In this document: piece by piece, positions 1 through 11,000 of the stretch
Position numbering within the stretch: position 1 is the first letter of the stretch
Layout of the letters: the number at the start of each line of letters is the position of its first letter
Assembly: GCA_937892945.1 (NCBI GenBank)
Contig: CALBIL010000098.1
Location: forward strand, 33,996-97,995
DNA from: an uncultured euryarchaeote
Lineage (GTDB): Archaea > Thermoplasmatota > Poseidoniia > Poseidoniales > Poseidoniaceae
Direction: 5' to 3'
DNA length: 64,000 nt
Position numbers and translations under genes: made by a program
The notes under the pieces: generated by a model
What the model saw: the letters and a program-made list of their open reading frames with translations, nothing else
Database searches by the model: none
Told to the model about the DNA's origin: nothing

Positions 1-1
1 C

Positions 2-286
2 CCAGTCCCCGAAGAACTTGTTATGCTGGCTCAATATCTGAAGCAAACCAAACAATCGATTTTCGAATTCTTTAACGCTATTGATTTGGATGGCTCCGGA
101 GATATCAATGGCTATGAATTTCAAAAGGCATTGAAAAAGGCAAACATTGCGAACCTTCCACCTTGGGAAATGGGTCGATTGGTTTCAGCTGTCGACCTTG
201 ACGGTGATGGCCTTCTCAATCTCCCTGAATTGGATATCATGTTGGCTAAGATTCGAACTGAAATCCTCGAATCCGAAGAAGAGTGA
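2..286 (+). CDS. EF-hand calcium-binding protein (probably 5' partial)
   Basis: The protein carries two canonical EF-hand loops. The first, DLDGSGDINGYE, has D/D/S/D/N/E at ligand positions 1, 3, 5, 7, 9 and 12. The second, DLDGDGLLNLPE, has D/D/D/x/N/E. This is a calmodulin-like two-hand pair, so Ca2+ binding is a firm inference, but the target is unknown. The reading frame stays open to the left edge, so the ATG at 23 may be internal and the gene may be truncated by the window. It ends 24 bases before the YchF-like GTPase gene on the same strand. No signal peptide or membrane segment is visible in the part present, so it is likely cytoplasmic. Confidence 0.8.
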   Translation, partial: PVPEELVMLAQYLKQTKQSIFEFFNAIDLDGSGDINGYEFQKALKKANIANLPPWEMGRLVSAVDLDGDGLLNLPELDIMLAKIRTEILESEEE

Positions 287-310
287 ACACGCTCAAATGG
301 CGGGATCACT

Positions 311-1594
311 TTGAAAATCGGATTGGTCGGTAAACCTAATGTTGGCAAATCTACTTTTTTTAGTGCGGCTACTTTAGCAAAAGTAGATATTGCAAATTAC
401 CCTTTTTGTACCATTGAACCCAACGTTGGTGTCGCTTTTGTAGCGGCACGTATTCATTGCCCTTGCAAGGATATTCGCCAACGACTGGAGGCTGAAGGGC
501 GAATTGAGGCAGTCGCAGATGATGACCCTCGCCAGGGAAGTTTATGTGAGCCAAGAACAGGTTCTTGTGTCGCACATCGTCGGCTTGTACCGTGCTTTTT
601 AGTTGATATTGCTGGACTTGTTCCAGGGGCGAGTGAAGGTAAAGGCAGAGGGAATGCATTCCTTGCAGATTTAGCAAATTGCGATGCTCTGATCCAAGTT
701 ATTGATGCAGCAGGAACTACAGACCTTGAAGGGAACCCACAAGGCGCCAATCAGAGTAAAGAAACAGCTCAACAGCGTATAGTAGAAGAGATTGAATTTC
801 TCGGACGGGAATTAGATGCTTGGATTGCAGGATTGTTGAATGACGGTTGGACACGTGGTGTTCGTCGAGTTCAGGCTGAAGGCGAGAAAGGTTTGGTTGG
901 CTATATTCACGACCAATTAACTGGGTTGGGGGCTACTTCGCAATCCATTGCAACCTCATTTGAAGCATTCAAAAATGAACACGATGTTCTTGGAAGTCCT
1001 TGGGATTGGGACCAACAGACGATTACATCACTCGCAGTCCATGTTCGAACTGCATTGTTTCCAATCCATATTGCTGCAAACAAGTTTGATATCGCTCCAT
1101 CAGATGTGCTTCAAGGTATTACGTCAAATGGTAGCCTCATGCCGTGTATGGCCGATATGGAATTGGCCCTTCGCCGTGCAACATCTGCGAACTTAATTTC
1201 ATATATCCCCGGCCAAAATAGTTTTCAATTTACCAATCAAAACGCTCTCTCCGAGCCACAAATTAAAGCCTTGGATCATATGCTTGAGCGTCTTTCAACA
1301 CATCATAGCACTGGTGTTTCAACGCTCCTCGATACAGTCTTATTTGACGAACTCGACCACATCGTCGTCTATCCCGTCCAAGATGAATCACATTGGACAG
1401 ATGGCGATGGAAAAGTACTCCCTGATGCCTTTGTGGTTCCTTCTGGAATTCAGGCTAAACTCTTGGCTTACAAAGTTCACAGTGACCTTGGTGATGGCTT
1501 TATTCGAGGTGTCGATGGACGAACCCGTCGTGTTGTTGGAGCAGAATATGAGATGAGTGACGGCGACGTCCTCAAAATTCATGCTAAATCCTAA
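311..1594 (+). CDS. YchF/OBG-like translation-associated GTPase (TGS domain)
   Basis: P-loop NTPase of the Obg/YchF superfamily. Visible motifs are G1 GKPNVGKST (residues 7-15), G3 DIAGLVPGA (about 98-106) and the guanine-specificity motif NKFD (about 256). A C-terminal TGS-type domain ends in GDVLKIHAKS. The insert CEPRTGSC before G3 and the total length (427 aa) fit the archaeal subfamily of translation-associated GTPases, which associate with ribosomes. The NKFD motif suggests GTP specificity, unlike bacterial YchF, which prefers ATP. The start is TTG at 311, directly before the conserved KIGLVGKPNVGKS beta strand, and no upstream ATG fits. It ends head-on against the minus-strand gene at 1595 with no gap. 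Confidence 0.93.
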   Translation: MKIGLVGKPNVGKSTFFSAATLAKVDIANYPFCTIEPNVGVAFVAARIHCPCKDIRQRLEAEGRIEAVADDDPRQGSLCEPRTGSCVAHRRLVPCFLVDIAGLVPGASEGKGRGNAFLADLANCDALIQVIDAAGTTDLEGNPQGANQSKETAQQRIVEEIEFLGRELDAWIAGLLNDGWTRGVRRVQAEGEKGLVGYIHDQLTGLGATSQSIATSFEAFKNEHDVLGSPWDWDQQTITSLAVHVRTALFPIHIAANKFDIAPSDVLQGITSNGSLMPCMADMELALRRATSANLISYIPGQNSFQFTNQNALSEPQIKALDHMLERLSTHHSTGVSTLLDTVLFDELDHIVVYPVQDESHWTDGDGKVLPDAFVVPSGIQAKLLAYKVHSDLGDGFIRGVDGRTRRVVGAEYEMSDGDVLKIHAKS

Positions 1595-1981
1595 TCAGTG
1601 GCCTTCAGGGCGTTCGTAGGCAGGCGTTAAACGAGCCATATCGCCTGAATATTGTCCACCGCGATAAATGAACCAAACTGGTGCAAGCAACGTCAATATG
1701 ATCAGAAGGCCGAGGAAATACCATCCCCAAGGGCTAACGTCACTCAAGACCAAGATCCAAAGTGTCCACAGTAAGGGAATATACATGAATACGCTGTATC
1801 GGCGAGCCATGACTTGTAATCGAGCACTACTGAGTGAATCATCATACATGTTGGCAGCTTCTTCTTTGGTGACCAAACCTTTCTCAAGTCCGCATCGAAC
1901 ACAGACTTGTGCTTTTGGCCCATTTCCATGAATGAACTGCTCTCGGGAATAGGTGCTTGAACAATGTCGGCAAGTCGGCAT
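1595..1981 (-). CDS. Small membrane protein with N-terminal zinc ribbon
   Basis: The 128-residue protein opens with a CxxC...CxxC pair (CRHC near residue 4, CVRCG near residue 27), typical of a zinc ribbon. Two hydrophobic segments follow (around LLWTLWILVLSDV and YFLGLLIILTLLAPVWFIY), so it is probably a two-pass membrane protein with a cytoplasmic zinc ribbon. No family is recognised. It lies downstream of the pabAB fusion on the same strand with a 37-base gap and is probably the last gene of that transcript. Nothing in it suggests a role in folate synthesis. Confidence 0.7.
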   Translation of the reverse strand: MPTCRHCSSTYSREQFIHGNGPKAQVCVRCGLEKGLVTKEEAANMYDDSLSSARLQVMARRYSVFMYIPLLWTLWILVLSDVSPWGWYFLGLLIILTLLAPVWFIYRGGQYSGDMARLTPAYERPEGH

Positions 1982-2018
1982 ACTACTCCCTCAACTCTCG
2001 CCACTCGCGCACGATTCT

Positions 2019-4256
2019 TCAATCATCCGCTTCAAGAGCGAGGAAATTCTTCAGCAATTCGAGTCCTTCGATTGAACCAACCGACTCTGGATGAAACTGG
2101 ATTCCGTGTATGTGGGCAGTGGGATGTTGTATTCCCATGACCATTTGTGTGTCTTCTTCATGTGCCGTTTCGATGTATGGTCCATTTTCCATTGAAGCAA
2201 TACAAAGTGAGTTGTAGCGGGTGAACGTAGCGGGGGATTGTAATGTCGAGAATATTCCGGTTTGGTCATGTACACATATTCGCGGTGCACCATGAACAGG
2301 CCCATTCGGAGAATATACCAACTTCATTCCAGCAGCCATCCCAAGGGCTTGGTGACCTAAACAAATCCCTAGAATCGGCGTTGAAATCTTGCCAGAGAGG
2401 GCCAAATGCGCGAAACTCATTGTGAGCGGAGAGTCAGTAGGTTCTCCAGGGCCAGGTCCAAGTACGATGTGTGTCGGTTGGAAGCGGCGTACAAATTCAA
2501 CACACGCCTCTTCGTTCCAGTTCTGCTCGGCAGTGCCATCTCTTGCTTTGTAAATCAGAACCTCTCGTCCTAAACCAGCGATTGCATGAGCGATATTGAG
2601 GGTAAAGGAGTCGAGGTTGTCAATCAATAACACGCAACCTTCGGCCTGAGTATTCTCGTCGATGAATCGAACTTTCCCTTCACCAGATGCGAGAGGGGCC
2701 GCCTCAACTTCCAATTGATGTATTGCGAGTTTGCCAATGGGTAAGGGGGAGGGTTCACCGTCTATCCATCCACATGCCTTCCGAAGAGCAGCAGCTTTCC
2801 ATTTGGCTTCTTCAACTTCGGCCTTGGGATTGGAGCCGATTGTAATACCACCACCTGCAGCAATACTTCCATACCATTGGTCTCGTTGTTTTCTTGCAAT
2901 TAAAGTTCGAATTAGTATATTCCACGAACAGGCACCCGAAGTGATGTCGACCCATCCAATAGAACCCGTCCAAAAAGAACGTGGGCGTTGTTCTAATTCA
3001 TCGATTGCTGCACAAACAACGGTCCTCGGACAGCCGGTAATACTGCCACCGGGAAAGACAGCCTGCAACGCATCAAGACCGGTCGAATCTTCATTTAATA
3101 CGCCTGAAATCTGGGATACAAGATGTTGTACCTGTGCATACGCTTCTACATCGAAGCGCTCAACTTGAACACTTCCAACTTTTGATACTGCTGAAATATC
3201 ATTGCGCATCAAGTCAACTAACATTCGGTGTTCTGAGCGTTCTTTTTCATCATGAACCATTTCATGGCGTAATTCATCCTCCTGATCGGGGTGAGCGCCT
3301 CGAGGACGGGTGCCTTTTATTGGAGATGTAAAAACTGACTTTCCATCGCATTTGAGCAAGGATTCTGGCGATGAACACACCAAAGAAAAACCCAAGTCAG
3401 GTGCTTCGAGGTAACCTGAGAATGGGGCGGGGTTCGCCTCATTCAATCTCTGGAAAATTCGCCGAGGGTGTTCAAGAATCTTTCCATTCCACCACCGCCC
3501 TACATTGACTTGATACATTTGTCCTTCGCGAATACTTTCACGTATTGCTTCAATCGATTGTTCATGTTGTTCATCAGTCATCGAACTTGTTTCAAGCGTA
3601 TGAGATGGTTCGGGCAATGTTTGTAACGCCGAATCATAGTCAGTATGTTGAGATACTTTTTGACACCATTGATCTCCATCGAGCGCGTGAACTTGGATGA
3701 TATCAGATGACTTTTCATGAACCACCATTCGTTCAACAAGCCACAAAACGATCAGTATCTCACCTTCATCCGGTACATGTTGAAGTTGAAGAGGACGTGT
3801 CCATTGAACCATGTCATAGGCTATGGCACCTGACCAGAAAGGCCGATGAGGCAAAGAAGAATCGGGTTGGGTTTCAAAGAATTGCTTCGGAGTATGCGAG
3901 TGTAACTTCTCCAGAAGTTCTGGTAAAGACCTCGCAAATATTGAGGTTAAATGGTACCAACATCCATGTTTCCATTCTTCAACTTGTGCAACGAACTGTG
4001 TCTTTTCTTTTACTAATCGTACTTCTCCCTTCAGCGGGCTGTGTTGTTGAGCAGGTGAAACATTTCTTTGACTCGGTTGACGTACCAAAACGCGTTTCCG
4101 AGATGGACCGCACAGCATTGAATATTGAGCAAGGTGAGACAGTGGCCCTCCAGAGTAAAGCAGCACCTCATCCGGTCCGCCAAAATGAACAGCTTTGTCT
4201 CCAAGTAACCCAAGTTCACGCAAATGGGCATGGAAGGAAAGAAAACGTTGACTCAT
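2019..4256 (-). CDS. pabAB: Fused aminodeoxychorismate synthase PabB-PabA
   Basis: One chain carries a chorismate-binding synthase domain (about residues 1-500) and a class I glutamine amidotransferase domain (about 545-745). It should make 4-amino-4-deoxychorismate from chorismate and glutamine for the folate/pterin branch. The signature SPIKGTRPRG (about 311-320) has Lys where anthranilate synthase TrpE has Ala (PIAGT), which marks PabB. The amidotransferase keeps its nucleophile in GICLGHQALG and its His-Glu pair in FHPESVGS. The domain order (synthase then amidotransferase) is like fused TrpEG and unlike typical PabA-PabB fusions, so anthranilate synthase is the alternative. The adjoining pabC, overlapping by four bases, favours PabAB. 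Confidence 0.87.
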   Translation of the reverse strand: MSQRFLSFHAHLRELGLLGDKAVHFGGPDEVLLYSGGPLSHLAQYSMLCGPSRKRVLVRQPSQRNVSPAQQHSPLKGEVRLVKEKTQFVAQVEEWKHGCWYHLTSIFARSLPELLEKLHSHTPKQFFETQPDSSLPHRPFWSGAIAYDMVQWTRPLQLQHVPDEGEILIVLWLVERMVVHEKSSDIIQVHALDGDQWCQKVSQHTDYDSALQTLPEPSHTLETSSMTDEQHEQSIEAIRESIREGQMYQVNVGRWWNGKILEHPRRIFQRLNEANPAPFSGYLEAPDLGFSLVCSSPESLLKCDGKSVFTSPIKGTRPRGAHPDQEDELRHEMVHDEKERSEHRMLVDLMRNDISAVSKVGSVQVERFDVEAYAQVQHLVSQISGVLNEDSTGLDALQAVFPGGSITGCPRTVVCAAIDELEQRPRSFWTGSIGWVDITSGACSWNILIRTLIARKQRDQWYGSIAAGGGITIGSNPKAEVEEAKWKAAALRKACGWIDGEPSPLPIGKLAIHQLEVEAAPLASGEGKVRFIDENTQAEGCVLLIDNLDSFTLNIAHAIAGLGREVLIYKARDGTAEQNWNEEACVEFVRRFQPTHIVLGPGPGEPTDSPLTMSFAHLALSGKISTPILGICLGHQALGMAAGMKLVYSPNGPVHGAPRICVHDQTGIFSTLQSPATFTRYNSLCIASMENGPYIETAHEEDTQMVMGIQHPTAHIHGIQFHPESVGSIEGLELLKNFLALEADD

Positions 4257-5035
4257 TGTATCGACCTCACATCAAACCATGTTGCCTTGTCTTGGTAATG
4301 AATTTCTAAAAGAGATTGGCATCGGTTCGAAAGTGAGACACCTTCGCCAAGCATTTCGTCGTCGAGTGAAAGTACTCGGCATGCTCCAATGCCACTACCG
4401 ACTGCAATGACTTCAGCAGCACGAGCCACCAAACGTTCGTTCAATCGGCCAAAATGAACCGGAATTCCTGCCGCTTCCAGGCCGTCGATCAGAATTTTGA
4501 GGGTGATACTTGCAACCCCCCCTTCGGTCTGTGCTGCAACCCAGGCAGTCCCATCATCATCGAGAACAATAGGCATCGCTCTATCGGCATCGATTATGGC
4601 GTAATCATGTACGAGAAACGCAATGTCTGCACCGCGTTTTTCAGCGACTTCATGCGCATCTCGATAAGGTTTCCAGTCTCCATGTTTCGTCCCATTTACC
4701 TTTGAAGACCAACGTGGAGCAGGTAGGGTGATTGCATCGATCTCTTCGTTACGAAACGAAAGGGTACGAACTTCGAATACCATTTTCCCTGTACGCAAAC
4801 ATTCAATCCGAATCAATTTTGAAGGTTCAAGAGATGGCTCTTGTTTTGACTTTTCTTGCTCGAAAAAGTCGATAAGTTGTTGCGTCATATCTCGGGGTAA
4901 TTCAAGACGTAATTGTTTGGCGTTTTCGACCAACCGTTGTACATGAAGTTCCCAATCAGCCAATGCAAAAGCACCGTTCCACAACGCAGTGGTAAAGACC
5001 GCATCACGAGGATTACTGGAATCGCCTGCACTCAT
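4253..5035 (-). CDS. pabC: Aminodeoxychorismate lyase (class IV PLP enzyme)
   Basis: A fold-type IV PLP protein of about 260 residues related to branched-chain aminotransferases and 4-amino-4-deoxychorismate lyase. The Lys in NGTKHGDWKPYRDA is the expected Schiff-base lysine, and GGVASITLKILIDGLEAAGI lies where the cofactor-phosphate loop is expected. The ORF track starts at GTG 5041, but the ATG at 5035 is preceded by GAGG with a seven-base spacer and is preferred. Its stop overlaps the pabAB start by four bases (ATGA), which implies translational coupling. Together the two genes give chorismate to p-aminobenzoate. A plain class IV aminotransferase remains possible on sequence alone. Confidence 0.82.
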   Translation of the reverse strand: MSAGDSSNPRDAVFTTALWNGAFALADWELHVQRLVENAKQLRLELPRDMTQQLIDFFEQEKSKQEPSLEPSKLIRIECLRTGKMVFEVRTLSFRNEEIDAITLPAPRWSSKVNGTKHGDWKPYRDAHEVAEKRGADIAFLVHDYAIIDADRAMPIVLDDDGTAWVAAQTEGGVASITLKILIDGLEAAGIPVHFGRLNERLVARAAEVIAVGSGIGACRVLSLDDEMLGEGVSLSNRCQSLLEIHYQDKATWFDVRSIQ

Positions 5036-5044
5036 TGACACGCC

Positions 5045-8000
5045 TCAAAGCAAGTCATCCAAGAATGATGTATCAATGCTCGCTTGAGGGAGTTGTGGGG
5101 ACGTTGGTCCAGCAAGGTCGTTCAATAATGCATTATTTTGAGCAGGTTGCATGACTGGCTGCGGTGCTTGGTATGTAGATCGGCCATAGAGGTCCTGATT
5201 CTCAATACGTTGCGCTGCTGCATAGATGTCTTGACCCTGATTTTGGTCAAGAGCCGGTACTGGCTTGCCTGCCATTGGGGGTGGTGCGGGAGCGGCGACT
5301 GCGCCCCAATCATCGTCTTGAATCCCCCAAGTCGCTTCTTGTAACTCGATGGTTTGGTCACGGCTGCGTCGTCCACCACGAGAACGAACAATCGCCACCA
5401 GTAAAAGAAGGGAAACGAGCAATAATCCTGCTGCCAAGAGGTTAGGCGTAGTAAGGAGGGATGAGAAGTCGTTTTCATTTGCAGCGTCTTCACCTCCATC
5501 GTTGTTCGCATTATTCTTTCCAAATACATCGAGCATCATTGCATCAACTTCTTCTCTTTCAAAGATGTCGTCAAAGGGTGTAACAGCGATATACCAAGCA
5601 GATGTATTCAGCAAGGGGTCGTAATTATTGGGGGTGATCAGGAATGAGTTCGACGCCTTCACTTCAGCCACAAAGTCAGCTTCAGAGTTTGAAGAAAAGT
5701 CAGAGTTTGAGATATAAATTCGATAGCCGCGAACACTTGGATCAGACGAATGAGTCCATTCGACCAAAATATTGGTTTCTGAATTCCACGACAGCACAAC
5801 ATCTTCAATTTCGTCGAGGTATCCACCCAAGTCATCGACTCCATCATCAATCGATTGGGCAGAAACACTTGCCAAATTAATTTCTTGAGCATTGCCGGCG
5901 GTATCTCTCACGACCACAACAGCCCAGATCTCTTGCCCAGCAATGACTGGTGTATCTCCTGCAACGATATTGATGGTAAGAGGTAGTTCAGGAAGCCGGG
6001 AAAGAACAGCGACCGGGGTTGAAGGTCCTGTACTTCCCATTCCGACGGCATCAAAAGACCATGTAGCAGCATATATTTCGTAGTTTGCGACATCACTTGC
6101 TTCACTCAATTCAAAGTCAAGAAGCAGTGCACTCCCGTCGTCATTCGGACGGTCGTAGAGTTCGAGTGTTTCGAGTGGTGCTGGTGCGGTCACATCTTCT
6201 ATGTTGTTAATTGGAATCACAGTGGCTTGAGGTAAGTCTGTGAGATAGACATTTCCTGCAAGGTCGTGAACAGTTACGACAACGAATAATTCGACACCGG
6301 GTTTGATAATTTGGGGTGTTGCATCAAGAATTGAGTCGCCTCCATAGAGGGCAGTTGAAATCGATAATTCAATCGGGTTGTAATCTTCATCAATCCATTG
6401 TTTGTTAATCTTCAAACACGCGCATTTTCCATCGTCATCGCCAAACCCAGCCCAAGCCACAGAGAGGTCAGAGATTGGTTGGTCAGCAGCCCAAACAATG
6501 TAGTGAGAGAAGTCATCTGCATCCGAGATCGACCAGATGACATCAATTGCAGTTCCATCATCATCAGGATGGTCAAATGCATTGACTGAGCCTACCCGGT
6601 CGGGTGTGGTTCCACTTCCTGCAGTATTGCGGAGCGGAGTAACTTGGATTAAGTCCACGTCGACGAGATCCACATTCAACCAGTCATCGTAAGCAACGAC
6701 GCCAACATAATACATTTGGCCGTCTTGAAGCGCAACGCCATCCATGCTCGTAACAGTCGTTGAACTTTCAGAACAGTCGTCGATGATTTTGGCTTGTGAG
6801 AAGCCGTTGGCAATTCCTTCGTTACCAATTGCGGCATCGGCATCGTCCCAAGTTCGCATGAAGACAGCATAGAAGGTACAATCTTCTGCAGGATTCACAT
6901 CCCAAGAAACTGTAATTCGTCCACCATCGTCGTCCGGTGTGTCAATAGCAGCTACGTTCTCCATCTTTGGAGGTGCAGTGTTGTCGTTCAAGCCACCCGT
7001 AGGGACAACAGGTCCAATGATTGTTGGATCCATCACATCTTCTTGACCCGATTCATCTACGCATGTGAGTGCAAGCCAGTAAGGTTGTCCTGCATCGAGC
7101 GATAATACGGTTGTGTTTCCTTCCGTTTTGTCAACTTCAGCAGCTGGAATCAACCCTAATACATCGGTCATGGAACTGGTTGATGCATAAATCATCGTAC
7201 CTTCCAAATCAAGGGATGTGCATCTTGCCCATTCAACTTCTAAATCACCATCTGCACCACCTTCGTGAGGTCCAGCATCGGCCCATAATGGTGAAAGCGG
7301 TTTCTCATTGGTTGGCGAAGCAGGACCCATAATTGGAGAGGGGGTCCCGAGGTGTCCGTCGTCGTATTCAACAACAACGACTGCGTAGTATTGTTCACCA
7401 TCAACTAAGGGGATTCCGTTGGCAGTAGTTACTTCACTGGAGAGGCGGCTGTGCAAGGAGACTGCTTTGTCAATCGTGCGTCCTGCGAGGTCATCTGCAG
7501 TGAGTATACCACCATCAACTGTCCAAACAGGTCCGTCATTGACGTAGACGAGGTATCGGGCGAAGTTGTCATCATGGACAAGACTCCAATTGGCTAACAA
7601 TGCTCCACCGCCGTCATCAGGTCTGTCGATGATATCGGTCATGGAAATCGGCGTTTCAGTACGAACATAATCATAGATGAGCCGAACATGAATCGATCCG
7701 TTTGAAGGAGAGCGCAATGTCATTCGCATGTATTGTGTTCCGTTGACAATAATGCCGTTATCCACTGCGAGTTGCATCGTCGTTTCAAAATCAGGATTGT
7801 TGTTGAGTTCAATGGTTGCATTGTATTTGAGGCTCTTTGATTGAGCCCAAGTTGCCGCATTGTTGACTGGAGATGTAAATGCCAAAGGCACGGTTTGGAA
7901 CAAAATACCATTTGTTCCAACAACGCCTTGCGTCGAGTCAAGAGCCACAGTGGAATTGAGGTCTGCAAGGATAATACTCATTCCAGGATGCGTCATATCA

Positions 8001-11000
8001 GTGATGTCTTGGGTTGCTAAATTGAAGCCAACATTGAGTGGGTCAGCATATCGAACCGATACGCGTTCAATTTCTGTATATTGAGGGTTATTTTCGTATC
8101 CATACAATCCTTCACCATCTGTTGTGAGCCAGATATAATCGGAAGAAATTGTTCCACCGGTAAGCAACGGCATTGAAATCATTTTGAGATTTTGATGCGA
8201 ATTTGTTCGAGCTTCTATAACTGAAACACCGTTTCCGCCAAACACCAGAAGATGTTCTCCATCACTGACCATTTTTTGTACAGGCCAACCAAAGATTTGG
8301 TAGGATGGGATTCCGTTTTCAAAGAAAGATGAGGTGCTGTTCCAATGCGTCATTGGTCCAATGTCTGTAGCGATATGAACGCCCCAGTAATCACTTGCTA
8401 AGGCGTCGATATTGTTCGAAGGTAATTGATCAAACTCATGGCCCGTGATTGTGCCTGAGGTCAAACCGATCGTGGTCACAGCAGGTCGTTCACTTCCAGC
8501 GCCATCATGTCCAATGAACAGTGTTGTTTCGCCACCTGTAGGTGTATAAGATGTAAGTGACATGGTTGAAGTCCCCATGAGTCCAGAGGCAGAGGTGTAG
8601 AGGGTCGTTGCATTGGTTGTAAGATTCATTCGAACTAAACCAGCAGTTGTGGTCATCCAGAGATAGTTTCCTTCGACAAGAACATCTTCAACAACATTGG
8701 TAGGAAGTCCGTCAGAGGTTGTGAGTGGATTCATCCAATCGGAGGCTGCATAATTCCAACGTCCTATGCCGCCATTGGTTGCAATGTAGAGAACATCCGT
8801 TGTTGCAGCGAAACCATTGATTGAGTTTGATGGCAGTCCACCGATTAATTTACCATTTCCGTAGCCGGTTTGAAGATCGTATAATTGAACTCCAGGTGCA
8901 GACCCGCCACTGCCCATCAGTCCAAGGACCAATGTAGTGCCAACTCGAACCATTCCATCGTGGTTATTGTGCAATCCGCCGTTGAGGCGAGTGACGATTC
9001 CGGTTAACGTATCGAGTTTATACAAGCCAGTAGGGGTTGAGGAGATGTACAGGTCGGTGCCAATAAGTTCAGCGTCTTGCGCTTTACTGTTTGCAGCCAT
9101 CGTCCAACCGTCTTGCCAAAGGATAGATCCGTCTGTTTGGCGTTCTCCCTGAAGCATTCCTGCTCCACTGGATTGGCCAAATCCTTGATTTGTCCCCGCA
9201 GTTGTAACCCAGAGATGGGTGGAGTTACCGGTCATTGTGGTCACTTGTCCACTCACAAGCCCTGGGAGAGTGGCAACAGTGTTCTGGCCAAGCGAACTCA
9301 ATGTTTCGACCTTACTGAATCCAGAGGAACCACCAGCTTGTCCCATCAACCATTGGTTGTTGACCCATTGGAAAGAGGTGACTGAAGAGCCAGCACCGTT
9401 GATGTTTGCTTGAGCGTTTGTGTTTCCAGATGTGGCGATAATGGTGTAACCGCCACCGATGATGTTATTTCCACTCAGTCCAATTCCATGCCCGAGAACA
9501 AGTTGGCCGTTTGCATAGTCGATAGCATCCCACCAAACGCGATCGCTTGGAAGATTATTGGTAACGGTTGTGATTGGAGTGAGCCATGCAGCCGTTGAAT
9601 ATCCATATTTCTTGATGTCCGCTTCGTCTGCGTAAAATGCGACGTACAGCGTGTCGGTTGTGTCACAGGCTACACCTGAAACTTGGCCGATACCCAAGTC
9701 TGCCCGTGTGAACGAACCGACGAATGTATCGTTGGCCATGTCGAAGCGAGCTACGCCGCCGTTGTTGGCATAGATTCCAACGTGAAGTAACCCGCCGCAT
9801 TCAGCCATCGAAAGTGGATAACCACCTGGCGTTCCACTTTGCCCCATTGTGTACTCATTCCATGATGTTCCGTCCCAGTGGGATACATGGCCACCTTGGA
9901 ATTGGCCAAAGTTGCTAACGTCTCCGCCACCTACGACCAAATTTGTACCGTCGGTCCACAACTCATAGATTCGAGAACCAGCATTGTTCGGGAGTCCATT
10001 TCCTTCTTCCCACATTGTGAGCCATTGATCGCTCGTTTCGTTGTAACGAGCAACGCCATCTTCGGTGGCGAACAAAACTTCACCGTTGAATTCGAGAATT
10101 TCTCGGATTGGGAAGTTGAAATCATCATCGTCCCAAGTACCCATTGTTGTCCCATTTGGTGCGATCAGTTCGAGGTTACTTTCGCCCCAAGAGACCCACA
10201 TGTTGCCGGTTGAAGATTCATATGCAGTGACACGGTCAACTTGTCCGATTGGTAGAATACTTTGGTCCCATGTACCGGTTGCAATATCCCATTGAGCAAT
10301 CCCTCCAGAACCATCTGTATTCCACCATTGGTTTGATGCGATGCCGACCATGAGTGTTCCATCAATGATGTTCATTCCAAAGGCATCCCCGTTGTTTTCA
10401 TCCACTTGTGCACCTGCTTCGAGGTAACTGAGCCTGCTGTAGTTCACAATGTCCAGGCGGTAGACATCAGCCTCTCCTGTATGGTAATACATAATTCCGT
10501 TATCAACGATGAGGTCGTATGCAGGACCGGTTGTACCTGCACCGTCGCCAAAGAGGCTTGAACCCGATTCAATATCGTAGACTTCAGCCCCTGTTGTAGT
10601 GTTGAGGAGTTGGAAACCATCATCGCCTGAAATCCAAATTTGGCCGGGAGTAACGTCAGCAACCAATCCAGTCACTTCTTCGTTTCCACCATCCAATACA
10701 TTGTCTTCTGTCCACAAAGTAAGCCACGCATTATTTGGTATGTCATAGCGAGCTACACCAATGCCATCGAGGCCGATATAGGCAATATCATCAATGACTT
10801 CAACCGGTGCATTTTGGGTTTGCTCGCCCGCTTCCCATTCACCTATGACTTCGTAAGGAGATGCAGTGATGATGCCAACTCCAGAGGTCGTGCCTCCAAA
10901 GATGTAGCCATACCCATCTGCTTCAACAGAGTAGGTAGCCCAGTTCGGCATGCCATCTTGGACATTCAGACAATCGGGGTTTGTAGAAGAAATTTGACTC

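Noticed and set aside
2019-4256. Annotation as anthranilate synthase TrpEG
   Set aside because: The PIKGT motif and coupled pabC favour aminodeoxychorismate synthase; kept as the stated alternative.
2731-4309. Several 65- to 200-aa plus-strand ORFs antisense to pabAB
   Set aside because: They overlap a gene with full catalytic motifs and show no family resemblance of their own.
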